From contig NZ_CP049199.1 in NCBI RefSeq assembly GCF_011045195.1, positions 372,001 through 436,000 of the forward strand: a DNA stretch of 64,000 bases, given 5' to 3'. The notes under the pieces are model-generated. The model ran no database searches. It was not told the origin of the DNA and was given only the letters and a program-made list of their open reading frames with translations. Shown one piece after another: positions 1-9,155 of the stretch (positions within the stretch are counted from its first letter, which is position 1; each line of letters begins with the position of its first letter). The DNA is from Caulobacter soli. Lineage in GTDB: Bacteria; Pseudomonadota; Alphaproteobacteria; Caulobacterales; Caulobacteraceae. Position numbers and translations under genes: made by a program.

Positions 1-1421
1 AGATCAAGGACCACATCTCGACCCGCGAGATCTACAGCCAGCGCCTGGTGGCCGAGGGCGTCGCCGCCCAGGCCGAGGTCGACGGCTGGGTCAGCGAGTT
101 CGAGGCCTTCCTCGACAAGGAATTCGAGGCCGGCAAGAGCTACAAGGCCAACAAGGCCGACTGGCTGGACGGCAAGTGGAAGGGCCTGGCCCTGCCCGGC
201 GACGAAGAGCGCAAGGGCAAGACCGACGTGGCCAAGACCAAGCTCCTGGAGCTGGGTCGCCAGATCACCACGGTTCCCGAGCGGATCAACACCCACAAGA
301 CCGTCAAGCGCGTGATCGAGAACCGCCGCGAGGCGATCGAGAAGGGCGAGAACATCGACTGGGGCACCGCCGAGCACCTGGCGTTCGCCACCCTGCTCGA
401 CGAGGGCTTCCCCGTCCGCCTGTCCGGCCAGGACAGCGTGCGCGGCACCTTCACCCAGCGCCATTCGGACATCATCGACCAGACGACCGAAGAGCACTAC
501 ACCCCGCTCAACAACATCCGCCCGGGCCAGGCCCACTACGAGGTCATCGACTCGGCCCTGTCGGAAGAGGCGGTGCTGGGCTTCGAGTACGGCTTCTCGT
601 TGGCCGATCCGAACACCATGACCCTGTGGGAAGGCCAGTTCGGCGACTTCGTGAACGGCGCCCAGGTGGTGATCGACCAGTTCATCAGCTCGGGCGAGCG
701 CAAGTGGCTGCGGATGAGCGGCCTGACCATGCTGCTGCCGCACGGCTACGAAGGCCAGGGCCCCGAGCACAGCTCGGCGCGCCTCGAGCGCTTCCTGCAG
801 TCGTGCGCGGAAGACAACATGCAGGTGGTCAACTGCACCACCCCGGCCAACTACTTCCACGCCCTACGTCGCCAGATGCACCGCGAGTTCCGCAAGCCGC
901 TGGTCGTCATGACGCCCAAGAGCCTGCTGCGCCACAAGAAGGCCGTCTCGAACCTGGCCGACATGGCCGAGGGCTCCAGCTTCCACCGCGTGATGATCGA
1001 CGGGGCCGAAGCCGGCTGCGACGTCGGCGGCGTCACGCTGAAGAGCGACGACAAGATCACCCGCGTCATCGCCTGCTCGGGCAAGGTCTATTTCGACCTG
1101 ATCGACGCCCGGGCCAAGGCCGGCCGCGACGACGTCTACATCGTGCGCCTGGAGCAGTTCTATCCGTGGCCGCTGAAGTCGGTGCTCGCCGTGCTCGGAA
1201 GGTTCAAGAACGCCGAACTGGTTTGGTGTCAGGAAGAACCCAAGAACATGGGCGGCTGGACCTTCGTCGATCCGTGGCTGGAGCTGAGCCTGGCCAAGCT
1301 GGACGTCAAGGCCAAGCGCGCCCGCTACGTGGGTCGTCCCGCCTCGGCCTCCACGGCCGCCGGCATGATGAGCCGCCACCTGAAAGAACTCGAGACCTTC
1401 CTGAACGAAGCCTTCGCCTGA
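1..1421 (+). CDS. sucA: 2-oxoglutarate dehydrogenase E1 component, 3' part
   Basis: This is the C-terminal part of the thiamine-diphosphate-dependent E1 subunit of the 2-oxoglutarate dehydrogenase complex, which decarboxylates 2-oxoglutarate and passes the succinyl group to the lipoyl arm of E2. The frame is open to the left edge, so the start lies upstream of the window. About 470 codons are present, roughly half of the usual 930-990 residue protein. The transketolase-like pyrimidine-binding domain is clear (GFEYGFSLADP, LWEGQFGDF, LLPHGYEGQGPEHSS), as is the C-terminal block RLEQFYPWPL followed by EEPKNMGGW. sucB follows 155 bases downstream on the same strand and lpd comes next, the usual order for these genes. 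Confidence 0.96.
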   Translation, partial: IKDHISTREIYSQRLVAEGVAAQAEVDGWVSEFEAFLDKEFEAGKSYKANKADWLDGKWKGLALPGDEERKGKTDVAKTKLLELGRQITTVPERINTHKTVKRVIENRREAIEKGENIDWGTAEHLAFATLLDEGFPVRLSGQDSVRGTFTQRHSDIIDQTTEEHYTPLNNIRPGQAHYEVIDSALSEEAVLGFEYGFSLADPNTMTLWEGQFGDFVNGAQVVIDQFISSGERKWLRMSGLTMLLPHGYEGQGPEHSSARLERFLQSCAEDNMQVVNCTTPANYFHALRRQMHREFRKPLVVMTPKSLLRHKKAVSNLADMAEGSSFHRVMIDGAEAGCDVGGVTLKSDDKITRVIACSGKVYFDLIDARAKAGRDDVYIVRLEQFYPWPLKSVLAVLGRFKNAELVWCQEEPKNMGGWTFVDPWLELSLAKLDVKAKRARYVGRPASASTAAGMMSRHLKELETFLNEAFA

Positions 1422-1440
1422 TCGCTTCGCTCGGATCCAA

Positions 1441-1484
1441 GCATTTTCGGATGAACTGAACGTCGGTTCGTCATCCGAAAATGC
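1441..1484 (+). repeat. 14-bp-stem inverted repeat between sucA and sucB
   Basis: Two perfect 14-base arms (GCATTTTCGGATGA and its reverse complement) enclose a 16-base loop just after the sucA stop. There is no T-run after the stem, so it is not a classical intrinsic terminator. As RNA it could act as an mRNA-stability or processing hairpin that adjusts E1 against E2 levels; that role is inferred. Confidence 0.6.
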
Positions 1485-1576
1485 GCTAAGAGACTGCCGG
1501 AGCGTCAACCGATCCCATCGGGTCGGAGGGCGCTCCAAACCCCGCCCGGACTAAACACGAGACATCGGAACCCCAC

Positions 1577-2812
1577 ATGGCCGACATCATGACCCCCGCC
1601 CTCGGCGAATCCGTCACCGAAGCGACGGTGGCGCGCTGGACCAAGAAGGCCGGGGAGGCGGTGAAGAAGGACGAACTGCTCGTCGAACTGGAAACCGACA
1701 AGGTCAGCCTCGAGGTCGTGGCGCCCGCCGATGGCGTCCTGTCCTCGATCAGCGCCGAGGAAGGCGCGACCGTGGTTCCGGGCACGGTCCTGGGCGTGGT
1801 GACCGAGGGCGGCGCGGCCGCTGCTCCTGCCGCTCCCGCGCCGAAGGCCGCCGCGGCTCCGGCTCCCGCCGCCGCGCCGGCCCCGGCTCCCGCGCCCGCT
1901 CCGGTCGCCGCCGCCGCCCCGGCCCCGGCCGCCGCCGCTCCGGTCAGCCCGGCCCCGGCCCGCATCGCCGCCGAGAACAACCTGGACCTGTCGAAGGTCG
2001 CGGGCACCGGCAAGGACGGCCGGGTGACCAAGGGCGACGCTCTGGCCGCCCTGGAAGCCCGCGCCAACGCCCCGGCTCCGGCCGCCGCCCCGGCCGCGCC
2101 GCGCGCCATCCATGAGCGCGAAGAGCGCGTGAAGATGACGCGCCTGCGTCAGACGATCGCCCGTCGCCTGAAGGAAGCCCAAAACAACGCCGCCATGCTG
2201 ACGACCTTCAACGAGGTCGACATGACGGCGGTCATGGCCCTGCGCGGCCAGTACAAGGACATCTTCGAAAAGAAGCACGGCGTGAAGCTGGGCTTCATGT
2301 CGTTCTTCACCAAGGCTGTCGTGGCCGCCCTGAAGGCCGTGCCGGACGTCAACGCCGAGATCGACGGGACCGACATCGTCTACAAGAACCACTACGACAT
2401 CGGCGTGGCCGTCGGCACCGACAAGGGCCTGGTCGTTCCGGTCGTGCGTGACGCCGACATCCTGAGCCTGGCCGAGATCGAAAAGGCCATCGGCGGCCTG
2501 GGCAAGAAGGCCCGCGACGGCCAGCTGGCCATCGAGGACATGCAGGGCGGCACCTTCACCATCACCAACGGCGGCATCTACGGCTCGCTGATGTCGACCC
2601 CGATCCTCAACGCGCCGCAGTCGGGCATCCTGGGCATGCACGCGATCAAGGAGCGGGCCATGGTGGTGGCCGGCAAGATCGAGGTGCGCCCGATGATGTA
2701 CCTGGCGCTGAGCTACGACCACCGCGTGGTCGACGGCGCCGGCGCGGTGACCTTCCTCGTGAAGGTCAAGGAAGCCCTGGAAGACCCGCAGCGCCTGCTG
2801 CTGGAGCTCTAG
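1577..2812 (+). CDS. sucB: dihydrolipoyllysine-residue succinyltransferase (E2 of 2-oxoglutarate dehydrogenase)
   Basis: E2 core of the 2-oxoglutarate dehydrogenase complex: it takes succinyl groups from E1 on a swinging lipoyl arm and transfers them to CoA. 411 residues. The N-terminal lipoyl domain (about 1-78) carries the lipoylated lysine in [10 protein letters not shown] (Lys42). A long Ala/Pro-rich hinge (about 82-130) follows, then a peripheral subunit-binding domain ([19 protein letters not shown] region), a second short hinge, and the acyltransferase domain with the catalytic HxxxDG motif (SYDHRVVDG, His382 and Asp386) near the end. The start fits the family exactly ([16 protein letters not shown]). 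A single lipoyl domain is usual for SucB. A terminator-like hairpin follows the stop. Confidence 0.97.
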   Translation: MADIMTPALGESVTEATVARWTKKAGEAVKKDELLVELETDKVSLEVVAPADGVLSSISAEEGATVVPGTVLGVVTEGGAAAAPAAPAPKAAAAPAPAAAPAPAPAPAPVAAAAPAPAAAAPVSPAPARIAAENNLDLSKVAGTGKDGRVTKGDALAALEARANAPAPAAAPAAPRAIHEREERVKMTRLRQTIARRLKEAQNNAAMLTTFNEVDMTAVMALRGQYKDIFEKKHGVKLGFMSFFTKAVVAALKAVPDVNAEIDGTDIVYKNHYDIGVAVGTDKGLVVPVVRDADILSLAEIEKAIGGLGKKARDGQLAIEDMQGGTFTITNGGIYGSLMSTPILNAPQSGILGMHAIKERAMVVAGKIEVRPMMYLALSYDHRVVDGAGAVTFLVKVKEALEDPQRLLLEL

Positions 2813-2821
2813 TCCGCTCGG

Positions 2822-2856
2822 AACCCTCGTCCCGACGGACGGGGGTTTCGCTTTTC
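2822..2856 (+). terminator. Rho-independent terminator after sucB
   Basis: An 11-bp stem with one G-T pair (arms at 2822-2832 and 2837-2847), a CGAC loop and a T-rich tail (TTTCGCTTTT region). It lies just after the sucB stop and before lpd, suggesting that at least part of sucAB transcription stops before lpd. Confidence 0.65.
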
Positions 2857-2935
2857 TGGCGCCCGGCGCGCCCTTCGGCCCCACCGCCCCGACGCATCGC
2901 AGGACGGCGGGGTGATCCTAGATAAGAGACCCATC

Positions 2936-4336
2936 ATGGCTCAATACGACGTCGTCATCATCGGGGGCGGCCCCGGCGGCTACAACGGCGCGATCCGCGC
3001 CGGGCAACTGGGCCTGAAGACCGCTATCGTCGAAGGCCGCGGCAAGCTGGGCGGCACCTGCCTGAACGTCGGCTGCATGCCGTCCAAGGCCCTGCTGCAC
3101 GCCTCGGAAATGTACGAGGCCGCGACCGGCGGCGAGTTCGCCAAGCTGGGCATCGAGGTGAAGCCCAAGCTGAACCTGGTGCAGATGATGGCCCAGAAGG
3201 CCGAGAGCGTCGAAGCCCTGACCAAGGGCGTCGAGTTCCTGATGAAGAAGAACAAGGTCGACTACATCAAGGGCTGGGGCCGTATCGACGGACCGGGCAA
3301 GGTGGTCGTGAAGGCCGAGGACGGCACGGAAACCGTGCTCGAGACCAAGAACATCGTCATCGCCACGGGGTCGGAACCCACCCCGCTGCCGGGCGTGACC
3401 ATCGACAACAAGCGCATCGTCGACTCGACCGGCGCGCTCAGCCTGCCCGACGTGCCCAAGAGCCTGATCGTGGTCGGCGCCGGCGTCATCGGCCTGGAGC
3501 TGGGCTCGGTCTGGAAGCGCCTGGGCGCCGAAGTGACCGTGGTCGAGTTCCTGGACCGCATCGTGCCGGGCACCGACACCGAGGTGGCCACCGCCTTCCA
3601 GAAGATCCTCACCAAGCAGGGCTTCAAGTTCAAGCTGGGGGCCAAGGTCACCGGAGCGACCTCGACCGACAAGCAGGTCCAGCTGACCGTCGAGCCCGTG
3701 GCCGGCGGCGCGGCCGAGACGCTGCAGGCAGACTATGTGCTGGTGGCCATCGGCCGCCGTCCGTTCACCCAAGGCCTAGGCCTGGAGACGGTCGGCATCA
3801 CGCCGGACAAGCGCGGCGTCATCGCCAACGACCACTACAAGACCACCGCGCCCGGCGTTTGGGTCATTGGCGACGTGACCTCGGGGCCCATGCTGGCCCA
3901 CAAGGCCGAGGACGAGGCCATCGCTTGCATGGAGCTGATCGCCGGCAAGGCCGGCCACGTGAACTACGGCATCATCCCGGGCGTCATCTACACCAAGCCG
4001 GAAGTCGCCACGGTCGGCCAGACCGAGGAAGACCTGAAGGCCGCGGGCGTCGCCTACAAGGTCGGAAAGTTCCCGTTCCTGGCCAACAGCCGCGCCAAGA
4101 TCAACCACGAGACCGACGGCTTCGTGAAGGTGCTGGCCGACGCCAAGACCGACCGCATCCTGGGCGCCCACGCCGTGGGCCCGAACGTCGGCGACATGAT
4201 CGCCGAGATCTGCGTGGCCATGGAGTTCGGCGGTTCGTCGGAAGACGTCGCCCGCACCTGCCACCCGCACCCCACGCGCTCGGAAGGCTTCCGCCAGGCG
4301 GCCATGGGCGTCGAAGGCTGGACGACGCAGGCCTGA
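2936..4336 (+). CDS. lpdA: dihydrolipoyl dehydrogenase (E3)
   Basis: FAD-dependent E3 component that reoxidises dihydrolipoyl groups with NAD+. 466 residues from the ATG at 2936, which has AAGAG upstream and begins [15 protein letters not shown]; an in-frame GTG at 2912 would add eight untypical residues. Visible features are the FAD-binding GGGPGG, the redox-active disulfide GGTCLNVGC (Cys42/Cys47), a second dinucleotide-binding motif [11 protein letters not shown] for NAD, the FAD-contacting [16 protein letters not shown], and the active-site CHPHPTRSE in the C-terminal interface domain. It follows sucAB and probably serves that complex; it may also serve other 2-oxoacid dehydrogenases. Confidence 0.96.
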   Translation: MAQYDVVIIGGGPGGYNGAIRAGQLGLKTAIVEGRGKLGGTCLNVGCMPSKALLHASEMYEAATGGEFAKLGIEVKPKLNLVQMMAQKAESVEALTKGVEFLMKKNKVDYIKGWGRIDGPGKVVVKAEDGTETVLETKNIVIATGSEPTPLPGVTIDNKRIVDSTGALSLPDVPKSLIVVGAGVIGLELGSVWKRLGAEVTVVEFLDRIVPGTDTEVATAFQKILTKQGFKFKLGAKVTGATSTDKQVQLTVEPVAGGAAETLQADYVLVAIGRRPFTQGLGLETVGITPDKRGVIANDHYKTTAPGVWVIGDVTSGPMLAHKAEDEAIACMELIAGKAGHVNYGIIPGVIYTKPEVATVGQTEEDLKAAGVAYKVGKFPFLANSRAKINHETDGFVKVLADAKTDRILGAHAVGPNVGDMIAEICVAMEFGGSSEDVARTCHPHPTRSEGFRQAAMGVEGWTTQA

Positions 4337-4414
4337 TCGGCCCGTCGAAAACTTAGCGAGCGTTCGCGCTCGACTGGACGTAGAGTGGCGGGGTTTCGGC
4401 AACGGAGCCCCGCC

Positions 4415-4735
4415 ATGCTTTTGTCCGTCATCCTGCTAGCCGCCGCCGTCCAGGCTGCGCCGGCGGCGCCCGCGCTGGGCGACCAGATCGCCCCGAACCG
4501 GGCGAGGTTTTATCCTTCCGGGCGCGACGCCTTCGAGGTCGCCAAGGCGCAGGAGGGCTGCCGCGCCCCAGGCGTCGATCTGGCCGTCAACGCTGCGCCT
4601 GCTATCCGGGCGGCGGTCCAGAAACTCGGCGACTTGCCGCCGGCCAACCACACTCTGACCGTGCTGCGCAGTATCGACGGTTGCCCGGTGTCTTCGACGG
4701 TTCGATTCAATGTGGATCGCCCGGCGGGGCGCTAG
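4415..4735 (+). CDS. small exported protein of unknown function
   Basis: 106 residues from the ATG at 4415, preceded by GGAG at good spacing; an in-frame GTG at 4385 would spoil the signal peptide. The N-terminus (MLLSVILLAAAVQAAPAAPA) reads as a Sec signal peptide, leaving a mature part of about 85 residues with two cysteines (EGCRAPG and DGCPVSS) that could form a disulfide in the periplasm. I do not recognise a family. The stop codon overlaps, tail to tail, the stop codon of the convergent RraB-like gene inside the palindrome GCTAGC. Confidence 0.7.
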   Translation: MLLSVILLAAAVQAAPAAPALGDQIAPNRARFYPSGRDAFEVAKAQEGCRAPGVDLAVNAAPAIRAAVQKLGDLPPANHTLTVLRSIDGCPVSSTVRFNVDRPAGR

Positions 4736-5094
4736 CGAAGCGGCCTCTGTAGTGGCTCATCGCCGATCACGGACTCGCAACCCCAGCCATCGGCTCGTCC
4801 GCCAAAACTTTCCGCCATCGCGGCAAGTTGGAGTTCGAGCGCCGTCACCGCCGCGTGGCTCGGCGCGATCGCATGCTCGATGACCACGTCCCACGGGAGA
4901 TTCTCGGCGGTTTCAGTCATGGCGACCACGGCGAATAGCCCGTCAGCCTCAGCTTTGGCGGCGAAAGCCCTGGCCGCGGCTTCCGTGGGAAAGACCTGGG
5001 TAAAGTCGACAATACGCGGCCGGCTCAGATCATCACCGCGCGCGACCATGCGGCGCAGCACGTCACCGTTCTCGTCATCAGGAAGATCGATCAT
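4732..5094 (-). CDS. RraB-like regulator of ribonuclease E activity
   Basis: 120 residues from the ATG at 5094, which has GGAG five bases upstream; an upstream in-frame TTG at 5109 is less likely. The pattern matches the RraB family (PF06877): an N-terminal LRRMVARGDDLSRPRIVDF segment, the alternating FPTEAAARAFAAKAEADG helix, and the C-terminal AESFGGRADGWG block that corresponds to the conserved DGW of E. coli RraB. RraB binds RNase E and modulates RNA decay in E. coli; a similar role here is inferred by family. It overlaps its convergent neighbour by three bases. Confidence 0.75.
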   Translation of the reverse strand: MIDLPDDENGDVLRRMVARGDDLSRPRIVDFTQVFPTEAAARAFAAKAEADGLFAVVAMTETAENLPWDVVIEHAIAPSHAAVTALELQLAAMAESFGGRADGWGCESVIGDEPLQRPLR

Positions 5095-5161
5095 AGGGCT
5101 CCGAACCAAGCTCGGCTGGAAGATCGTGGAACCCGCGCGGCTTGTCGATGACCCTCCAAAG

Positions 5162-5193
5162 AAAAAGCCCCGCCGGGGGCAACCGGCGGGGCT
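5162..5193 (-). terminator. Rho-independent terminator of the chemoreceptor gene
   Basis: On the minus strand a perfect 11-bp stem (AGCCCCGCCGG with its complement, six-base loop) is followed by five T residues. It lies about 70 bases beyond the stop of the minus-strand chemoreceptor gene. Confidence 0.85.
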
Positions 5194-5261
5194 CGTACGC
5201 TAGGTCCTCGAGGGGAGGAAACGCCCTGAGACTGACGCTGGGGCGGTACGCTTACTGAACC

Positions 5262-7250
5262 CTAGAATTCTTCCCAGTCTTCCGAGGCCGGCTGGGCCGA
5301 ACCGCCGCCGGCGAAGGCGGCCAGCTTGGCCTGGGCGGCGCGGACCGGATTGGCGCCCGGACGGCTGGCGGCGGTGGCCGGGGCCACCGGCGCGCGCGGG
5401 GCCGGGCGCGAGACCTGGGTCGGGGCGGCGGCGCGGCGGGTGGTGGTCGTGCGGGCGGCGCTGGCGCCGTTCACCTGAAAGCGCCCGATCATCTGCATCA
5501 GGCCGTTGGCCTCGCCCTTCAGGGCGTGGCTGGCGGCGGTCGACTGCTCGACCATGGCCGCGTTCTGCTGGACGGTCTGGTCCATCTGGTTGACCGCGGC
5601 GTTGACCTCGTTGAGGCCCGTGGCCTGCTCGGCCCCCGAGGCGGCGATCTCGCTGACCAGGCCGTCGATCTCGCTGACCTTGCTGACGATGGCCTGCAGG
5701 GCCTCGCCCGTCTGGCCGACCATCGACACGCCCTGGCTGACCTGCTGGGTCGAGGACGAGATCAGGGTCTTGATCTCCTTGGCCGCGTCGGCCGAGCGCT
5801 GGGCCAGGGCCCGCACTTCCTGGGCCACGACCGCGAAGCCTCGGCCCGCGTCACCCGCGCGCGCGGCCTCGACGCCGGCGTTCAGGGCCAGCAGGTTGGT
5901 CTGGAAGGCGATCTCGTCGATCACGCCGATGATCTGGCTGATCTCCTGGGAGGACTTCTCGATCTGGTTCATGGCGTCGACCGCGCCGCGCACCACCACC
6001 GCCGAGCGTTCGGCGTCCGAACGGGTCGAGGTGACCACGCGCGAGGCTTCCACCGCGCCGGCCGACGAGCGCTTCACCGTGGCGGTGATCTCGTCCAGGG
6101 CCGCGGCGGTCTCTTCCAGGCTGGCGGCCTGCTGCTCGCTGCGGCGCGACAGGTCGTCGGCGGCCGAGGCGATCTCGTCCGAACCCGACCCGATGCTGTT
6201 GGCGGCCTGGACGATGGTGCGCATCGCCTCTTCCATCTGGGTGATGGCGCCGTTGAAGTCGTTCTGCAGGCGCTGGTAGGCCTGGGGGAAGTCGATGTCG
6301 ACGCGATAGGTCAGGTCGCCCTCGGCCAGACGGGTCAGACCCGTGGCGATGTGTTCCATGACGAAGGCCTGCTCGCGGGCGGCCGCGTCGGCGGCGTCCT
6401 GGTTGCGCACGCGCTCGGCCTCGGTCTCGGCGCTGGCCCGCTGCTGGGCGGCCTCGGCCGTGCGCAGGGCCAGGGCGTTGTCCTTGAACACCTGCACCGA
6501 GCGGGCCATCGCCCCCACCTCGTCCTTGCGCTGGGCGCCGACAACCTCGACGTCCACCGAACCCTGCGCGAGGACTTCCATCGTCCGCGAGAGGTTGCTC
6601 AGCGGGGCCGAGATCTTCGAGCGGCCAATCCACAGGGCGAAGACCAGGGCGGCGGCCGAGGCGATCAGCCCGAAGGCGATCGACATCATCGTGCCGGTCG
6701 CGGCCGACTTGGCGGCCTCGACCACCATGGTGTGGGTCTCGTCGCTATGGGTGTTGGTATAGGTCGAGACGTCCTTGGTCAGGCTGGCGATGTCGGGGTC
6801 GATCACGCCCATGACCATCTTGGCCGCGTCGTTGGCGTTCTGCAGACCCAGGTCCGCGCCTTGGCGGGCGCTGGAATAGACACGGTCCAGGCGGGTCTGG
6901 AAGTCGGCGATCTTCTTGGCGGAGGCCGGGTCGGCGGTCTTGATCTTGCCCAGGGCGACCTTGGCTTCCTTGTACGAGCTGTCGATCTCGTCGCTGGCCT
7001 GCTTGGCTTCCGGCGAGGAGGCTTCGTTGGCGATCGTGCGATAGGCGGCGTAGCCGATGGTCGCGACCCGGCGGTTGAAGCGCGAGGCCTCGAGCTCGGC
7101 CGGGGCGCGCTGTTCGACGAGAACCTTGGTGGCGGCTTCGGAAACCTTCGACTGCCAGGCGCCGACGGCGGTGATCGAGAGGGCGACCACGGTCAGGATA
7201 ATGGCCGGAAGAGCCACCTTGGTCGAGATTTTCAGATCGTCGAATTTCAT
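5262..7250 (-). CDS. methyl-accepting chemotaxis protein
   Basis: Transmembrane chemoreceptor of 662 residues. The preferred ATG at 7250 has GAGG at good spacing; an ATG at 7262 would add four residues. A first membrane helix (about 12-33) leads to a periplasmic, mostly helical sensor region (about 34-185, 4-helix-bundle type). A second helix (about 187-208) is followed by HAMP (GRSKISAPLSNL onward), an additional HAMP-like segment, and the signalling domain with the conserved hairpin tip (EIAFQTNLLALNAGVEAARA, GRGFAVVAQEVRALAQRSA). After an Ala/Pro-rich tail it ends in EDWEEF, like the NWETF-type pentapeptide that tethers CheR/CheB. No chemotaxis operon is adjacent, so it is probably an orphan receptor. 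Confidence 0.95.
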   Translation of the reverse strand: MKFDDLKISTKVALPAIILTVVALSITAVGAWQSKVSEAATKVLVEQRAPAELEASRFNRRVATIGYAAYRTIANEASSPEAKQASDEIDSSYKEAKVALGKIKTADPASAKKIADFQTRLDRVYSSARQGADLGLQNANDAAKMVMGVIDPDIASLTKDVSTYTNTHSDETHTMVVEAAKSAATGTMMSIAFGLIASAAALVFALWIGRSKISAPLSNLSRTMEVLAQGSVDVEVVGAQRKDEVGAMARSVQVFKDNALALRTAEAAQQRASAETEAERVRNQDAADAAAREQAFVMEHIATGLTRLAEGDLTYRVDIDFPQAYQRLQNDFNGAITQMEEAMRTIVQAANSIGSGSDEIASAADDLSRRSEQQAASLEETAAALDEITATVKRSSAGAVEASRVVTSTRSDAERSAVVVRGAVDAMNQIEKSSQEISQIIGVIDEIAFQTNLLALNAGVEAARAGDAGRGFAVVAQEVRALAQRSADAAKEIKTLISSSTQQVSQGVSMVGQTGEALQAIVSKVSEIDGLVSEIAASGAEQATGLNEVNAAVNQMDQTVQQNAAMVEQSTAASHALKGEANGLMQMIGRFQVNGASAARTTTTRRAAAPTQVSRPAPRAPVAPATAASRPGANPVRAAQAKLAAFAGGGSAQPASEDWEEF

Positions 7251-7332
7251 CGCTAACCTCATATCCAGAGGTCCCGTCGAGATAGAGGGACCTCCGTCTT
7301 AGGGATCAGAAGGCGACTAACGCCGTAAAAAC

Positions 7333-7344
7333 GCAGTTAACTGC
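7333..7344. promoter_or_regulatory. 12-bp palindrome upstream of the chemoreceptor
   Basis: GCAGTTAACTGC is a perfect palindrome about 85 bases upstream of the chemoreceptor start, in the 144-base gap after xerC. It could be an operator; no known regulator is identified. Confidence 0.3.
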
Positions 7345-7394
7345 ACGGCTTACAGGCGCCCTTAGCGACGGAATGTCACATCGCTGTCGCGATG

Positions 7395-8324
7395 TTACGC
7401 ACGCGGGTGGGCTTTGCCGTAGGCGGCCAGCAGGCCGGCCGCGTCAACCTGGGTGTAGCGCTGGGTGGTCGACAGCGAGGCGTGGCCCAGCAGGTCCTGG
7501 ATCGAGCGCAGGTCGGCGCCCGCTCCCAGCAGGTGGGTGGCGAACGAGTGGCGCAAGGCGTGCGGCGTGGCGCGGTCCGAAAGGCCCAGGCGGCTCCGCA
7601 GGGTCTGCATCGTCGCCTGGACGTGGCGCGGCGACAGCGGCCCGCCGCGCTTGGCGCGAAACAGCGGGTCGTCGGGACCGAGCGCGAAGGGCAGGGCGGC
7701 CAGATAGGTGTCGATACGCTCGCGGACGATATCCAGAACCGGCACGATCCGGGTCTTGCCGCCCTTGCCGGTGATCCGCAGGCTGTCGGCCAGGGGCGCG
7801 TCGCGGCGCAGCAGCGAAAGACCCTCGGAGATCCGCAGACCGCAGCCCCATAGCAGGGTCAGCACGGCCTCGTCGCGGGCGACTTCCCAGTCCTCGCGGT
7901 CGGGGTCCAGCGACAGCTCGGCGATCAGGCCGTGGGCCTGGTCCTCGGAGACGGGACGCGGGGCGCCGACCTTGATGCGGGGGCCGCGCACCAGGCCGAT
8001 GGCGGCGTTGGGCGTGCCCAGCCGATGGTCCAGATAGCGATGGAAGGCGCGGATCGACGACAGGCTCTGCGACAGCGAACGGGGCGAGAGGCCGTCTTCA
8101 CCGCTTTCGCCGGGATCGCGGCGGAAGGCCAGGTAGGCGCGCAGTTCGGCGGCGGTGATCGTTCCCATGTCGGCGGTCGACAGGGTTTCGCCGCGATGGC
8201 GCTCCATGAAGTTCAGATAGGCCAGGACGTTGTCGCCATAGGCCCGCACGGTGCGCGGCGAGGCGCGCCGCTCGTTGGCCAGATGGTCCAGCCAGGCGGT
8301 CAGGGCCTGGCGGGCGGTCGTCAC
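7395..8324 (-). CDS. xerC: tyrosine recombinase XerC
   Basis: Site-specific tyrosine recombinase that, with XerD, resolves chromosome dimers at dif. 309 residues from the GTG at 8324. The N-terminal SAM-like core-binding domain (about 5-100, ANERRASPRTVRAYGDN) precedes the catalytic domain, which holds all expected residues: Arg164 (GLRISEGLSL), Lys187 (TGKGGKTRIVPV), His255 and Arg258 (PHALRHSFATHLL), His281 (LLGHASLSTTQRYT) and nucleophile Tyr290. The GTG overlaps the stop of the DUF484 gene (GTGA), implying translational coupling; DUF484 next to xerC is a widespread arrangement. A much longer frame continues upstream but is the shadow of the neighbours. Confidence 0.95.
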   Translation of the reverse strand: MTTARQALTAWLDHLANERRASPRTVRAYGDNVLAYLNFMERHRGETLSTADMGTITAAELRAYLAFRRDPGESGEDGLSPRSLSQSLSSIRAFHRYLDHRLGTPNAAIGLVRGPRIKVGAPRPVSEDQAHGLIAELSLDPDREDWEVARDEAVLTLLWGCGLRISEGLSLLRRDAPLADSLRITGKGGKTRIVPVLDIVRERIDTYLAALPFALGPDDPLFRAKRGGPLSPRHVQATMQTLRSRLGLSDRATPHALRHSFATHLLGAGADLRSIQDLLGHASLSTTQRYTQVDAAGLLAAYGKAHPRA

Positions 8325-9001
8325 AGGATCGGCCAGCGCTCGGCCGTGCGCTCGACGACGCGGGCCAGGAAAGCGACGAGGTCGGAGCCCATGTCGGCGG
8401 TGAAGCCTTCGGGGTCGGACGAGCCGAAGGCCAGCAGGCCCTGGCGCGACGGTTCCCACAGGGCCATGCGGACCAGGGCCATGCTCTTGATCTCTTCGAT
8501 GCGGTCGCCGAACAGGCCCAGGGCCGGGGCGTGGAAGCCCATGCGGGCCACGCCATGGTCGCCCATGGTCATCTCGATCTGGCCGGCGATCAGGGCGTGC
8601 CAGCCGGCGGGGACGCGGCCTGGGCCTTCCAGCACGACGACGCCGGCGGCCAGGCCAAAGCGCAGGATGGCCATTTCGTCGACCCGGCGGGCGAGATCCG
8701 AATGGTTGCGGGCGTCCAGCAGGTCGATGACCGCGGCGTGGCTCTGGGCCTGGGCCGAGAAGTTGGCGCGGGCGGTGGCCTCGATCTGGCGGCGGAACAG
8801 GGCTTCGCGCTCGTGGGCGGCCGAGACCCGGGCCAGGGCGGCGGGGCCGAAATCGACGACGTTGCTGGCGTCCGGACGCAGGCCCAGGTCGCTGAGCAGG
8901 TCGGGATCGCCGTGCAGGAAGTCGGGCTCGGCCAGCAGGAAGTCGCGGACCAGAGCGGGATCGACCGTCAGGGGCAGCCTGGCTTGCGTCGCGTCGGTCA
9001 T
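8321..9001 (-). CDS. DUF484 family protein
   Basis: 226 residues from the ATG at 9001; an in-frame GTG at 9022 is possible and start choice is uncertain. The N-terminal segment VRDFLLAEPDFLHGDPDLLSDLGLR is typical of DUF484, followed by a coiled region (AAHEREALFRRQIEATARANF) and a GAF-like C-terminal half (AAGVVVLEG, GFHAPALGLF, PSRQGLLAFGSSDPEGF). The molecular function of DUF484 is unknown; its conserved place before xerC suggests a link to chromosome segregation or recombination. It is divergent from priA, with a short shared promoter region. Confidence 0.88.
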   Translation of the reverse strand: MTDATQARLPLTVDPALVRDFLLAEPDFLHGDPDLLSDLGLRPDASNVVDFGPAALARVSAAHEREALFRRQIEATARANFSAQAQSHAAVIDLLDARNHSDLARRVDEMAILRFGLAAGVVVLEGPGRVPAGWHALIAGQIEMTMGDHGVARMGFHAPALGLFGDRIEEIKSMALVRMALWEPSRQGLLAFGSSDPEGFTADMGSDLVAFLARVVERTAERWPIL

Positions 9002-9155
9002 GGCTGGGCCTACTCCGTTCACACTTCGTCCCCATATCGTTCACATTAGGGGACCATCCCCGATGAAGCCCCAAGTCGGTTAACAGCGGCTTGATGGGGC
9101 GATGACGGGTCCTCTCGACCTGGGGACGTTTCCAAGGCAGAACCCGATCTTCCCC

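Noticed and set aside
4358..4373. CGAGCG-TTCG-CGCTCG hairpin after lpdA as a terminator
   Set aside because: Six-bp stem without a T-run; too weak to call.
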